64,000 nt of DNA from Bacillus marinisedimentorum (GTDB lineage Bacteria > Bacillota > Bacilli > Bacillales > Bacillaceae_O), in contig NZ_LWBL02000051.1 of NCBI RefSeq assembly GCF_001644195.2, positions 23,145 to 87,144 of the forward strand, read 5' to 3'. The position numbers and the translations under genes were made by a program. The notes under the pieces are model-generated. The model was given only the letters and a program-made list of their open reading frames with translations. It searched no databases and was not told where the DNA came from. Positions 43,357 to 51,651 of the stretch are shown here, piece by piece (the first letter of the stretch is position 1; every line of letters starts with the position of its first letter).

Positions 43357-44034
43357 CTACACTGTAGGATATGTCAATTTTGTTTTTCTTTTTTTAAAGG
43401 ATTCAACCGTGTTCATTTTATGCTGCTTCACAAATCTTTCAATTTCTTCAAATGAAGCATTTTCGGTTAACAATTCGATGATTTTGCCGTGTTCCTTGAT
43501 GGATTCCCTTGCCCTCGGCGGCACGAATGCAGCACCGGTCCTCCTGATTGAATCAAGTTTTCTGTGCACCTGCTTAATATGTTCCAGCAAATAGCTGTTA
43601 TCACAATAGGAATACGTCAGCCAGTGGAATTCGCGGTTCAGTTTTCCAAAAGCGGCAAAATCAAAATCATCAAGCGCAATTTTCATCCTTTCATTCATTT
43701 TTTTCAATTGAGGGACTTGCTGTTTTGGAAAATGCCGTGCTCCAAGAGCTGTTGCATGCGCGGCTAACACAGACAGTACTGTCAGAGCTTCAAGATATTG
43801 ATCTTCGTCAATAGGTGTAACGACAGCACCGGAATACTGCTTGTATTCAATCAAATTTTCAGACTCCAGCTGGCGGATGGCTTCACGGATCGGAATTGCG
43901 CTCGTGAAAATTTCTTTCGAAAGCTGGTCGATGACGACCCGATGGCCGGGTGCATATGTGCCATCAAGAATTCGTTCTCTAATAATATTGTAAGCGTATT
44001 CTTTTTTGGTTAACTTACTCTTGTTCTTCTCCAT
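43357..44034 (-). CDS. GntR-family regulator (FadR/FCD type)
   Basis: A 225-residue transcription factor. The N-terminal winged helix (about 10-75) has YAYNIIRERILDGTYAPGHRV and TSAIPIREAIRQLESENLIEY; the C-terminal FCD domain (about 85-215) carries an acidic/His metal site pattern (REFHWLTYSYCDN, EHGKIIELL). It heads the 4-HPA island on the same strand, and a perfect 22-bp palindrome in its own promoter suggests autoregulation. The ligand is presumably a pathway acid such as homoprotocatechuate or 4-HPA (inference). Confidence 0.9.
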   Translation of the reverse strand: MEKNKSKLTKKEYAYNIIRERILDGTYAPGHRVVIDQLSKEIFTSAIPIREAIRQLESENLIEYKQYSGAVVTPIDEDQYLEALTVLSVLAAHATALGARHFPKQQVPQLKKMNERMKIALDDFDFAAFGKLNREFHWLTYSYCDNSYLLEHIKQVHRKLDSIRRTGAAFVPPRARESIKEHGKIIELLTENASFEEIERFVKQHKMNTVESFKKRKTKLTYPTV

Positions 44035-44040
44035 GACTTC

Positions 44041-44069
44041 ATCATAATTGAAATCATATATGATTTCAA
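44041..44069 (-). promoter_or_regulatory. gntR promoter with perfect palindromic operator
   Basis: A perfect 22-bp palindrome with arms TTGAAATCATA / TATGATTTCAA lies at 44048-44069. On the minus strand its first six bases act as a -35 (TTGAAA) and a TATGAT -10 (44041-44046) follows after 17 bp, so a bound repressor would cover the core promoter. The -10 lies so close to the ATG (44034) that the transcript would be leaderless or nearly so. Confidence 0.7.
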
Positions 44070-44131
44070 TACAAATTTTATAAAAAAATATAGGATTTCA
44101 TATATTATTGTGCAGCCAACGAATTTTTGCT

Positions 44132-44383
44132 GGCTCTATTATGGGCGGCTATTGAAATCCGCTGCAGGAACTCGCTTGCACGAATGGGCAAATGCGACCC
44201 TGCCTTCGGCCGCATCCACAATGTCTTGTATGCCGAGGGATAGGCGGCGAGTCTTATCAAAGCGCGGCCTCATCTGTCTCTCTGTTAAAGCGCCCTTGCC
44301 CGGTTTGAGACGGGAAACGTAGGGCTTGTTCTTGAGAATCCGTCCCAACAACATGTAAAATCAACAACATTCTTTAACATAGC
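44132..44383. repeat. MITE-like element, copy 3
   Basis: Left end GGCTCTATTATG followed by GAAATCCGCTGCAGGAACTC, the same sub-terminal sequence as the 15659 copy; right end CTTTAACATAGC near 44383. Non-coding, about 252 bp, between gntR and the RsbT-like gene. Confidence 0.7.
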
Positions 44384-44481
44384 TTTTGTGTTGAAAACAT
44401 TAAGTGAAACGATACTTTAGGTGGAACGGGCTTTTCTCCCTTCCTTTTTCCTCTTCCGGGTGGTATGTTGGAAATCATATG

Positions 44482-44508
44482 GTTTAATTTCCTCATTCTT
44501 ATGGGTAC
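44482..44508 (+). promoter_or_regulatory. SigB-like promoter of the RsbT-like gene
   Basis: GTTTAA (44482-44487) and GGGTAC (44503-44508) separated by 15 bp, close to the general-stress consensus GTTTAA-N12-14-GGGTAT. It lies about 70 bp before the start codon. Confidence 0.6.
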
Positions 44509-44579
44509 ATAATCTTAACCAGCATTCGCAGCAGCAGTTTCCCACAATAACAAGTAGTGATACTCACTGGAGGACAATG

Positions 44580-44987
44580 ATGGATAGCTTTGTGACGGAA
44601 AAGATAACAAATGAATGGGACTATTTCCTTGCCAGGGTTTCAGCAAAAAAATTTGCTGATCGGCTTGGCTTTTGTGACGTGAACAAAAGCAAAATTATTC
44701 TCTCGGCAGCAGAACTTTCTAAAAACATCCTTGTGCATGCAGAAAAAGGGGAAATCTCCTTTGAAACAATAACAGAACCGGGTAAAAAGGGGATCAAAAT
44801 ATCCGCCTTTGACCAGGGTCCTGGGATTGAAAATATCGACCAGGCGCTTCAAGACGGTTTTTCAACAGCAAACAGTTTAGGATATGGACTCCCTTCCGTG
44901 AAGAGGATGATGGATGAGGTGACAATCGACTCCGAAAAAGGAAGAGGAACGAAAATTGTTGCCGTCAAATGGCTTAAAAAATCGTGA
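44580..44987 (+). CDS. RsbT-like serine kinase / anti-sigma regulatory factor
   Basis: A 135-residue GHKL ATPase very similar in layout to RsbT, the switch kinase that phosphorylates RsbS/RsbR in the stressosome and activates RsbU. The N box ILSAAELSKNILVHA, G1 DQGPGI and G2 GYGLPSVKRMMDEV are intact, and the ending GTKIVAVKWLKKS matches the family. ATG 44580 lies six bases after CTGGAGG (an adjacent ATG at 44577 is too close). It is not in an rsb operon, so it is an orphan paralogue with its own SigB-like promoter, and possibly forms a feedback branch (inference). Confidence 0.88.
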   Translation: MDSFVTEKITNEWDYFLARVSAKKFADRLGFCDVNKSKIILSAAELSKNILVHAEKGEISFETITEPGKKGIKISAFDQGPGIENIDQALQDGFSTANSLGYGLPSVKRMMDEVTIDSEKGRGTKIVAVKWLKKS

Positions 44988-45000
44988 ATGGTTTACACAG

Positions 45001-45027
45001 GACATCCTGCAGGAGCGGATGTCTTTT
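45001..45027 (+). terminator. Intrinsic terminator of the RsbT-like gene
   Basis: GACATCC / GGATGTC stem, nine-base loop, then TTTT. Confidence 0.8.
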
Positions 45028-45186
45028 GTGTGCCCGCTTTTCTTTAGCGGCGCTCCTCACTATCATATTGTGAGGCTCTTATCTATCCGTTTGTGCTTGT
45101 GGACGTTGAAGTAGCTTTCCCGCATCCTCACCACAGAAAAACATACAGAGCATGTTCGAAGATGTTTCGCACACCTTGACTAATAA

Positions 45187-45310
45187 AGAAAACCCGCCGA
45201 TGGCGAGCCTTTAGGCGAAGACAAAGGCGTAGTTGCCCTTATCTATAATCTTAAAATTGGCCACTGCGTCGAAATACTCCCTTGCTGACAATTTATACTT
45301 TCCTATATGG
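45187..45310. repeat. TGGCGAGCCTTTAGGCG repeat, copy 2
   Basis: Runs from GAAAACCCGCCGATGGCGAG to TTATACTTTCCTATATGG; closely similar to copies at 22213 and 45881. First element of a composite repeat block. Confidence 0.85.
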
Positions 45311-45317
45311 GAATAAA

Positions 45318-45426
45318 TGCGCAAGGCGCCCGCTTAGCGGCGTACGCATAAGGGGGGGTCCCTTTTTGAAGGGATCACCGCTTATGGCATTAGCCGCTGG
45401 GACCTGGAGCTGGACATGGATCTTGC
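45318..45426. repeat. GCGCAAGGCGCC palindromic repeat, copy 2
   Basis: From GCGCAAGGCGCCCGCTTAGC to ACCTGGAGCTGGACATGG, with the inner pair TACGCATAAG / CTTATGGCATTAGC. Confidence 0.88.
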
Positions 45427-45478
45427 TTAAAAACTTATACTCCCAAAAAAGACAACCTAGTTTCTTTCATGCTCATAT

Positions 45479-45720
45479 GTTTCACGCCGGATGGCGGCTC
45501 TTTCATGCCATAGCCTCTGCTTTACACGCCGTATCCAATCAGCCGCGATGAGGGAGATGCACTTTCGCGCGGAATTCCGTGCCTTTCACGCCAAACTGCA
45601 AGCGTTTCACGCGCAATCCCCTATATTTCACGCCAAAAGACCCGGCTTTCACGCCAGAGCGCATGTTTCGCGCCATTCAGCCCGGTTTACACGCCACAAT
45701 GCCTATAATTCACGCGCGGG
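45479..45720. repeat. Phased TTTCACGCC repeat array III
   Basis: Twelve TTTCACGCC-like words about 21 bp apart, including GATGCACTTTCGCGCGGAAT and GTTTCGCGCCATTCAGCCCG, which are shared with array IV almost base for base. Non-coding. Confidence 0.9.
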
Positions 45721-45738
45721 GCAATCAACAATCTTTTA

Positions 45739-45858
45739 GAAAAGCGCAAGGCACCCGCTTAGCGACTTACGCATAAGCGGTCCCCGCATTCCCTTCCGGA
45801 GGGGATCACCGCTTATGACGTTTGCCGCTGGCACCTGGAGCTGGACACGAATCTTGCT
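45739..45858. repeat. GCGCAAGGCGCC palindromic repeat, copy 3
   Basis: From GAAAAGCGCAAGGCACCCGC to GGCACCTGGAGCTGGACACG, with CCCTTCCGGAGGGGATCACC in the middle. Confidence 0.88.
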
Positions 45859-45880
45859 AAAAAACTCATTCTTTCCTATA

Positions 45881-45999
45881 AAGAAAAAACTCGCCGATTG
45901 GCGAGTTTTTAGGAAGACAGAGGCGCAGGCCCCTTATCTATATTTTTAAAATTGGCTGCTGCGTCGAAAAACTCCCGTGCTGACAATTTCCTATATGGT
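45881..45999. repeat. TGGCGAGCCTTTAGGCG repeat, copy 3
   Basis: From AAAAACTCGCCGATTGGCGA to TGCTGACAATTTCCTATATGG-like sequence. Last element of the composite block at 45187-45999. Confidence 0.85.
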
Positions 46000-46002
46000 G
46001 TA

Positions 46003-46034
46003 AAAAGCGGTACTCCAACACAGGAGCACCGCTC
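46003..46034 (-). terminator. Intrinsic terminator of ppaC
   Basis: On the minus strand AGCGGTGCTCC pairs with GGAGTACCGCT and is followed by TTTTT, 15 bases after the ppaC stop. Confidence 0.88.
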
Positions 46035-46048
46035 TTCCACAAATTTGA

Positions 46049-46987
46049 TCACTTTCCTTTTTTCTCAAAAACTTCAGTCAGGACCGGCACGATTTGTTTC
46101 TTTCTGGATACAACGCCTTCGAGAACCGCTCTGTTATTTTCCAATGTCACATCATAGGCTTGTTCGACTGCGGACGCTTCTTCTCCAAGCGCAAGGCCGA
46201 TGGAACTGCTGTTCAGAATATCGGTCACAACAAACAGGAACAGGTCAAGGTTTTTGTCACTGATCGTGCTGTTGATCGCTTCTTCCAAATCTGCCTGGCC
46301 AGTTAGTACCTCTTCTGGGTCTACCGTATTCACCTGAGCGATTTCAACATTGGCTCCGCCCATCTTAAATTGCTTGGCATCAAGGGAAATCAATTGGCCG
46401 GATGTCTTTCCGGTCGTATCGGCACCGGCCTTCAACATTTCGAGTCCATAGCTTTCGGCATCAACGCCGGCGATTTCAGCAAGTTCTTTTGCAGCAGAAA
46501 TATCTTCGTCCGTACATGTTGGAGATTTGAACAGCAGGGAGTCTGAAATGATTGCTGAGAGCATTAAGCCAGCGATTTCTTTCTTTATTTGCACGCCGTT
46601 TTCTTTATACATTTTATTCAAAATCGTTGCTGTACAGCCAACCGGTTCGGCACGGTAATACAGCGGGCCGCTTGTTTCAAAATTAGCGATCCGGTGATGG
46701 TCTATGACTTCGAGGATGTTCGCTTCATTAATATCATCAGCACTTTGCTGGCGTTCATTATGGTCGACAAGAATGACACCCGCTGCTTCCGGCGCTACTT
46801 TATCCACAAGACGCGGAGCTTCAGTGTTAAACTGGTCAAGGGCATATTGGGTCTCACCGGAGACTTCGCCGAGGCGGACCGGTTCAGCATCAACGCCGAG
46901 TTGTTTTTTCAGTTCTGCATAAGCAATTGCAGAACAGATTGAATCCGTATCAGGATTCTTATGACCGAAGATTAAAACGTTTTCCAT
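46049..46987 (-). CDS. ppaC: Manganese-dependent inorganic pyrophosphatase
   Basis: A 312-residue family II pyrophosphatase that hydrolyses pyrophosphate to phosphate. The DHH domain has [29 protein letters not shown] and [12 protein letters not shown]; the DHHA2 domain ends with [12 protein letters not shown], which binds substrate. The length and both metal-binding motif sets match B. subtilis PpaC. TGAGGTGTTG precedes the ATG. Cytoplasmic, housekeeping, with its own terminator. No CBS insert. Confidence 0.97.
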   Translation of the reverse strand: MENVLIFGHKNPDTDSICSAIAYAELKKQLGVDAEPVRLGEVSGETQYALDQFNTEAPRLVDKVAPEAAGVILVDHNERQQSADDINEANILEVIDHHRIANFETSGPLYYRAEPVGCTATILNKMYKENGVQIKKEIAGLMLSAIISDSLLFKSPTCTDEDISAAKELAEIAGVDAESYGLEMLKAGADTTGKTSGQLISLDAKQFKMGGANVEIAQVNTVDPEEVLTGQADLEEAINSTISDKNLDLFLFVVTDILNSSSIGLALGEEASAVEQAYDVTLENNRAVLEGVVSRKKQIVPVLTEVFEKKGK

Positions 46988-47155
46988 CGATACAACACCT
47001 CATTTTGCATAATTTATCCCATTACCATTATGGTACGGCATGCGGGAAATGTCCACAATGTCTTCTCAACGGAATCATTTCCTGAAAAGGAATATCTCGG
47101 AATATCCTGTCCAATCAGGCGGGTTTCCTGTTTATACCGATTCCATACTAAGGCT

Positions 47156-47713
47156 TTAAGGCGAGATACCTTTCAGGTTCTTATCCGTTTTCCCATTTTC
47201 CAGCTCAGCAAGAAAAGTTCGAATTTTCTGCTTGCTATTCAATTCAATCACATTTTTATTTTCACCGCGCCCCTTAAAATCAGCAAATCGCTTTTGCATT
47301 TTCTTTTTGCGGGGGTAATAGGTCGATAAAATGAATTTCAGGAAATCCCAATCGAGTTTTTCATTGCAGCCAGCTGTCATATCCAGCCGGGTTTTACCTG
47401 CATTCATGATCCGCCGTTTTACGACACGGTACAGACATACATAGAGCGGGAGTTCCAGGTAGATAATTGTATCTGCCCTTTCCATCCGAATATCAATTGA
47501 GTCAGTGTAGTTCCCTTCAATAATCCAGTTCTTTCCCTGCACAGCCTGCCGCTGTGCCTCCCTGAATTCTTCGGTTGGAGCTTCCACCCATCCGGGCTTC
47601 CAGTACAGTGTATCAAGATGTACAACCTTAAGTCCAAGAGCTCCGCCAAGCTGGCGGGCAAATGTCGATTTCCCTGCTCCTGCCGAGATTCCAACTACCA
47701 TAATCCGTTCCAT
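47156..47713 (-). CDS. P-loop kinase, topology modulation/FlaR-like
   Basis: A 185-residue P-loop NTPase of the adenylate-kinase-like group that includes proteins annotated as DNA topology modulation protein FlaR. Walker A is GISAGAGKSTFA, then HLDTLYWKPGWVEAPTEEF, WIIEGNYTDSIDIRMERADTIIYL, and a basic lid VVKRRIMNAGKTR. The name FlaR is historical and the substrate is unknown. GAGGGGAC precedes the ATG at 47713. The region 47714-47940 upstream contains no other gene. Confidence 0.85.
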   Translation of the reverse strand: MERIMVVGISAGAGKSTFARQLGGALGLKVVHLDTLYWKPGWVEAPTEEFREAQRQAVQGKNWIIEGNYTDSIDIRMERADTIIYLELPLYVCLYRVVKRRIMNAGKTRLDMTAGCNEKLDWDFLKFILSTYYPRKKKMQKRFADFKGRGENKNVIELNSKQKIRTFLAELENGKTDKNLKGISP

Positions 47714-47882
47714 GTCCCCTCGCCCCTTCCCTGATTGTTTCAGTGTGATCTATTGTTGTTACCGTTTACTAGAATATTTTTACATAGTACATAAGATTTT
47801 TCACCACTGTTTTTTCAGAGTATTTTTATTAATCTCTTTTTTGTTTTTTTACACACATATTATTCACGTCCAGGCAGTAACT

Positions 47883-47890
47883 GCCGATAT
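47883..47890 (+). promoter_or_regulatory. Possible SigD -10 element for the chemoreceptor gene
   Basis: GCCGATAT fits the SigD (motility) -10 consensus. The -35 region at the expected position (TCAC) is poor, and the MITE-like element at 47941-48183 separates it from the gene, so the call is weak. Confidence 0.3.
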
Positions 47891-47940
47891 ATTTGTTAGG
47901 CCGATTTTTTTATATGTACACACATTCTGTGATTTCGTTA

Positions 47941-48183
47941 AGGCTGTGTTAAACGCGGCTGTTGAATTACGCTGCAGGTGCCCGCCTTCTGCCGGGCCCC
48001 GAGAGCCTCCCCGGCGTTTCAATCACGCATGTTGGGGCTCCCCTGGTCCGCTTCCCTCAAAGGACGGATAGTCATCTTCGAATTGTCAACGCACGAAGGA
48101 TATGCGGAGCAGTTTCGAGGAGTCTCGCCCTTCCGTTCCAATCGACTTGCGGCGAAAACAACAGCAACCTTTACCATAGCCTT
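47941..48183. repeat. MITE-like element, copy 4
   Basis: Left end AGGCTGTGTTAAACGCGGCTGTTG, with GAATTACGCTGCAGGTGCCC inside; right end CAACAGCAACCTTTACCATAGCCTT inverted to it, and GAGTCTCGCCCTTCCGTTCC as in the 15659 copy. 243 bp, inserted just before the chemoreceptor gene. Confidence 0.75.
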
Positions 48184-48226
48184 TGTAAAAAAAGGCCTCT
48201 CATCACATCTTAAGAGGGGGAAATTC

Positions 48227-49972
48227 ATGTTTTTGTTCAATTCAATCCGCAAAAAATTAATTGTCGTATCAATTGTGTTACTCGTATTTCCAAGTGTCAT
48301 CATAGGAGCAGCGGCTTATCTGACATCAAAGAGCAATCTTGATAAAGCCGGCGAAACAACGCTTAAAAACGGTGTGGAAATGAGCCTTCAGCTCATTGAC
48401 GCCCTTGATCAAAAAGTCGAACAGGGTACGTTGTCGCTTGAAGACGCACAGGAACAGGCCAAGACCTATTTGATCGGTCCCAAAAATGCTGATGGGACAA
48501 GAGACATCAAAAGTCCAGTCGATCTAGGTGAAAATGGCTATTTTATGGTATATGACCAAAAAGGAAATGAAGTGGCGCACCCTACGCTTGAAGGAAAAAA
48601 CGTGTGGGAGACAAAAGATAAAAACGGAACGCTGTTAGTCCAGGAACAAATAAAAGCGGCCCAAAACGGCGGCGGATTCACCACCTATGTTTGGGCACTC
48701 CCGAATAGCGAAAATAATACCGGCGAAAAGATCACATACAATGCACTCGATCCGAATTGGGGATGGATTGTGTCAGCCGGCACATACAAATTGGACTTCA
48801 ATCAAGGCGCTAACGAAGTGCTGATGCTCATTCTCACGACACTCGGAATTACATTTGCCGCCGGTGCGGTCATTATTATCTTTTTCTCACGTTCACTGGC
48901 CGAACCGATTAAAATTGTATCCAATCACGTAAAACAAGTGGCGGACGGTGATTTCACCGTCGAAGAACTGAACGTGAAAAACAAGGATGAAATCGGCACC
49001 CTTGCCAGTGATTTCAACGGAATGGTCGCCAGCATGCGCACATTGATCCAGGCTGTCGAAGATTCCATCCAGCAGGTGAGTGCATCTTCCCAAAATTTGA
49101 GTGCGGTCTCAGAAGAAACTTCAGCTGCCAGCGAAGAGATGGGCAATGCCATCCAGGAAATTGCCGGCGGCGCCGCCCAGCAGGCTGAAGATGCCGATAC
49201 AACAAACCAGAAGATGGCCAATCTGTCTACGCAGATTGCAAAGGTTCAGGAACAGAACGAAGAAATGGTGATACAAAGTAAGGCGGCAGGTTCAGCCAGC
49301 CAGAACGGCATTAAGCAAATCGATATTCTCCAGTCCAAAACGAAGGAAGCCAATGAACTTACTGAGACCGTTGCTAATGTCATGGACAGCCTGTCCGATA
49401 AAGTGAAGGAAATTGAAAAAGTGATGTCTGCCATCAACGAGATTTCCGACCAGACGAACCTGCTGGCCCTCAATGCCTCAATCGAAGCCGCCAGAGCCGG
49501 CGAGCATGGCAAAGGCTTTGCAGTAGTCGCTGAAGAAGTCCGTAAGCTCGCTGAACAATCATCCCATGCTACTGAAGAGGTCCGCACAACCCTTTCAGGC
49601 ATTATCAGCGAGTCCGACAAAGCAACTGCAGCCATTAAGCAAAACCAGGCGCTTTCAACTCAGCAGACCGCTGTCACTGCGGATACTGAGAAGGTCTTCA
49701 AAGAAATCGCCGTTTCGATTGACAGCATCGTTTCGTCAATTGAAGGCGTAAGCCATGAAATCACACAAATGTCCTTATACAAAGACGAAGTACTCGAGTC
49801 AGTCGGGAGCATCGCCTCTGTTGCCCAGCAATCCGCTGCAGCTACCGAAGAAGTGACTGCATCCACTGAAGAACAGCTGCGGGCGATCGCAACCATCGCA
49901 TCCTCAGCAGAAGAACTGAACGTATCAGGAGAACAGCTGCGCGAACAAATTGCGCGGATCAAACTTGTATAA
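48227..49972 (+). CDS. Methyl-accepting chemotaxis protein with single Cache domain
   Basis: A 581-residue chemoreceptor. Transmembrane 1 (about 12-34), a single Cache sensor (about 35-195, with [20 protein letters not shown] and [10 protein letters not shown]), transmembrane 2 (about 203-228), HAMP (about 228-285) and the MCP signalling domain, with the hairpin tip [41 protein letters not shown], complete the usual plan. ATG 48227 follows TTAAGAGGGGG by six bases; the frame is open further upstream but that part lies in a repeat. Ligand unknown; single Cache domains of this type often bind small organic acids. SigD control is expected. Confidence 0.94.
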   Translation: MFLFNSIRKKLIVVSIVLLVFPSVIIGAAAYLTSKSNLDKAGETTLKNGVEMSLQLIDALDQKVEQGTLSLEDAQEQAKTYLIGPKNADGTRDIKSPVDLGENGYFMVYDQKGNEVAHPTLEGKNVWETKDKNGTLLVQEQIKAAQNGGGFTTYVWALPNSENNTGEKITYNALDPNWGWIVSAGTYKLDFNQGANEVLMLILTTLGITFAAGAVIIIFFSRSLAEPIKIVSNHVKQVADGDFTVEELNVKNKDEIGTLASDFNGMVASMRTLIQAVEDSIQQVSASSQNLSAVSEETSAASEEMGNAIQEIAGGAAQQAEDADTTNQKMANLSTQIAKVQEQNEEMVIQSKAAGSASQNGIKQIDILQSKTKEANELTETVANVMDSLSDKVKEIEKVMSAINEISDQTNLLALNASIEAARAGEHGKGFAVVAEEVRKLAEQSSHATEEVRTTLSGIISESDKATAAIKQNQALSTQQTAVTADTEKVFKEIAVSIDSIVSSIEGVSHEITQMSLYKDEVLESVGSIASVAQQSAAATEEVTASTEEQLRAIATIASSAEELNVSGEQLREQIARIKLV

Positions 49973-49980
49973 GAGAAACG

Positions 49981-50014
49981 AAACCCCTGCTTTTGGTGAG
50001 CAGGGGTTTTTTTC
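49981..50014 (+). terminator. Intrinsic terminator of the chemoreceptor gene
   Basis: AAACCCCTGC / GCAGGGGTTT stem, loop of about nine bases, then TTTT. Confidence 0.9.
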
Positions 50015-50197
50015 AGGAAAATAAGTCGGAATGTAAAAGGAAACGGTGTGGAATGCCGGCTCGGGGACCTAATTTCGAGAAACTGAACGGATGAAGATCA
50101 TGCTAAATTATTTCACTTGCTCTTTTACATTTCCTTTCCCTTATCGGAACTGCTTAGATTAAGACTCAGTGCCTCATTAGATTTATCCCTTCAATCC

Positions 50198-51067
50198 TTA
50201 CCCAATCATCGTATGAAGATTTTTCAATTCAAGCTCCTTGAACTTTTCCATCATCCGTTCGCGGTCCACATTGAAAACCGCGGTATCCAGCGGACAGCTC
50301 ACTTCCACTTCACAATGAATGGCTGCAAGCTTGCGGGAAAGGTGAAGCATGTCGAGATCCTGTTCGATTTTTGCGCGCTGCGATTTTGTCAGCGTATGCA
50401 GATTTTCGAGGATGCCTTCTATCGTACCGTGCGTTTGGAGCAGCTTCATCGCTGTTTTTTCACCGATTCCTTTCACGCCGGGATAGTTGTCGCTGCTGTC
50501 TCCCATCAGCGCTTTCAAGTCGATCATCTGCTGCGGGGTTATGCCTTTCTCCTTCAAAAAGCTGTCCGTCCTGTATTCCGCGTAGTTTCCGTACCCTTTT
50601 TTAAGAAGCAATACTGAAACTTTATCATCCAGGAGCTGCAGGATATCCTGGTCACCGGTAAGGATCATCACATCCGCATCGGTGCTGTATTGTCTGGCAA
50701 GCGTGCCGATGCAGTCATCCGCTTCAAAGCCTTCAAGCCCGATATTTGGGATGCCGAGCGATTCGGATACTTCTTTTACTAGATCGAATTGCGGCAGAAG
50801 CTCGACCGGCGGTTCTCCCCTGTTCGCTTTATATCCATCGAACATTTCATTACGGAACGTCTTGCCGCCCATGTCCCAGGTGCAAACGACATGACTGGGC
50901 TGATATGTGTTGACTGCAGTAAACAAATGTTTGACAAAACCGTAGATGCCGTTTGTTGGGATGCCTTTGCTGTTCACCATATAATAACCGCTCATCGCTG
51001 TCGCATAAAACGAGCGGAATAATAGCGCCATGCCATCGATAAGCATTACTTTATTTCCATTCATCAT
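50198..51067 (-). CDS. 5'-3' exonuclease (YpcP-like, PolI N-terminal domain homologue)
   Basis: A 289-residue flap-nuclease-family protein like the 5'-3' exonuclease domain of DNA polymerase I but without a polymerase. The PIN-type metal-site acids are in MLIDGMALLFRSFYA, GLEGFEADDCIGTLA, ILTGDQDILQL and ALMGDSSDNYPGVKGIGEKTA (the last also the helix-hairpin-helix). B. subtilis YpcP is the closest named relative and acts in Okazaki fragment RNA primer removal. The ATG at 51067 follows GGGGTTAGGA. It is monocistronic, and no terminator is obvious in 50015-50197. Confidence 0.94.
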   Translation of the reverse strand: MMNGNKVMLIDGMALLFRSFYATAMSGYYMVNSKGIPTNGIYGFVKHLFTAVNTYQPSHVVCTWDMGGKTFRNEMFDGYKANRGEPPVELLPQFDLVKEVSESLGIPNIGLEGFEADDCIGTLARQYSTDADVMILTGDQDILQLLDDKVSVLLLKKGYGNYAEYRTDSFLKEKGITPQQMIDLKALMGDSSDNYPGVKGIGEKTAMKLLQTHGTIEGILENLHTLTKSQRAKIEQDLDMLHLSRKLAAIHCEVEVSCPLDTAVFNVDRERMMEKFKELELKNLHTMIG

Positions 51068-51196
51068 TTCCTAACCCCTTTTTACAGACATACATCCATT
51101 ATAAAACAAAAAACGTTTCGGAAAAATCATCTTCCGTGAAACTTTTTACACGTGCCGCCCGTACACAAGGACAGACACGTTTATTGGAGGGATGTT

Positions 51197-51601
51197 ATGA
51201 TGGGGCCTGAGTTTTTTCCAGGTGATATATTATTCCGAATTGGGCCGATTTTCATCGGACTCGTTTTCATCATCGTCATTGGGGGCATTTTGTTCACCGT
51301 CGTTAAAGGAATCGGCCAATGGCAAAAAAACAATGCATCGCCGCGGCTGTCCGTGCCGGCTCAAGCTGTATCAAAGCGGACGCATGTCAGCAGGCGTGCA
51401 CAAGCTCATAATGATCACATGCACAGCGGGTCACGCACATCTTATTTTGTCACGTTTGAATTCGAAAGCGGCGACAGGACAGAGTTGCAGGTTGATGGAA
51501 GGGAATATGGGCAAATCGTTGAAGGGGACAGCGGAACGCTTACGTTTCAGGGCACCCGTTACCTCGGCTTTGAACGCGGCACCCTGAATGCAGTACGCTG
51601 A
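51197..51601 (+). CDS. DUF2500-family membrane protein
   Basis: A 134-residue protein with one N-terminal membrane segment (about 14-36) and a C-terminal soluble region that fits DUF2500 (RLSVPAQAVSKRTHVSRR, then TSYFVTFEFESGDRTELQV and GDSGTLTFQGTRYLGFER). The family is uncharacterised. ATG 51197 has TTGGAGG six bases upstream; the frame is open from 51152 but that start has no binding site. Divergent from the exonuclease gene; a hairpin terminator follows. Confidence 0.85.
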   Translation: MMGPEFFPGDILFRIGPIFIGLVFIIVIGGILFTVVKGIGQWQKNNASPRLSVPAQAVSKRTHVSRRAQAHNDHMHSGSRTSYFVTFEFESGDRTELQVDGREYGQIVEGDSGTLTFQGTRYLGFERGTLNAVR

Positions 51602-51607
51602 CAATAA

Positions 51608-51644
51608 AACACCCGGTACAGGCGTCACCGCCTGGCCGGGTGTT
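51608..51644. terminator. Bidirectional terminator
   Basis: AACACCCGG...CCGGGTGTT stem with an inner CAGGCG/CGCCTG pair, between convergent genes. Confidence 0.85.
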
Positions 51645-51651
51645 TGTTCGT

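Noticed and set aside
29680..44034. Genomic island acquired by a phage or integrase
   Set aside because: No integrase, tRNA end or attachment repeat; codon use and start signals look like the rest of the window.
47978..48226. N-terminal extension of the chemoreceptor
   Set aside because: The extension lies inside the MITE-like element, and a strong ribosome binding site precedes ATG 48227, which starts a normal membrane segment.
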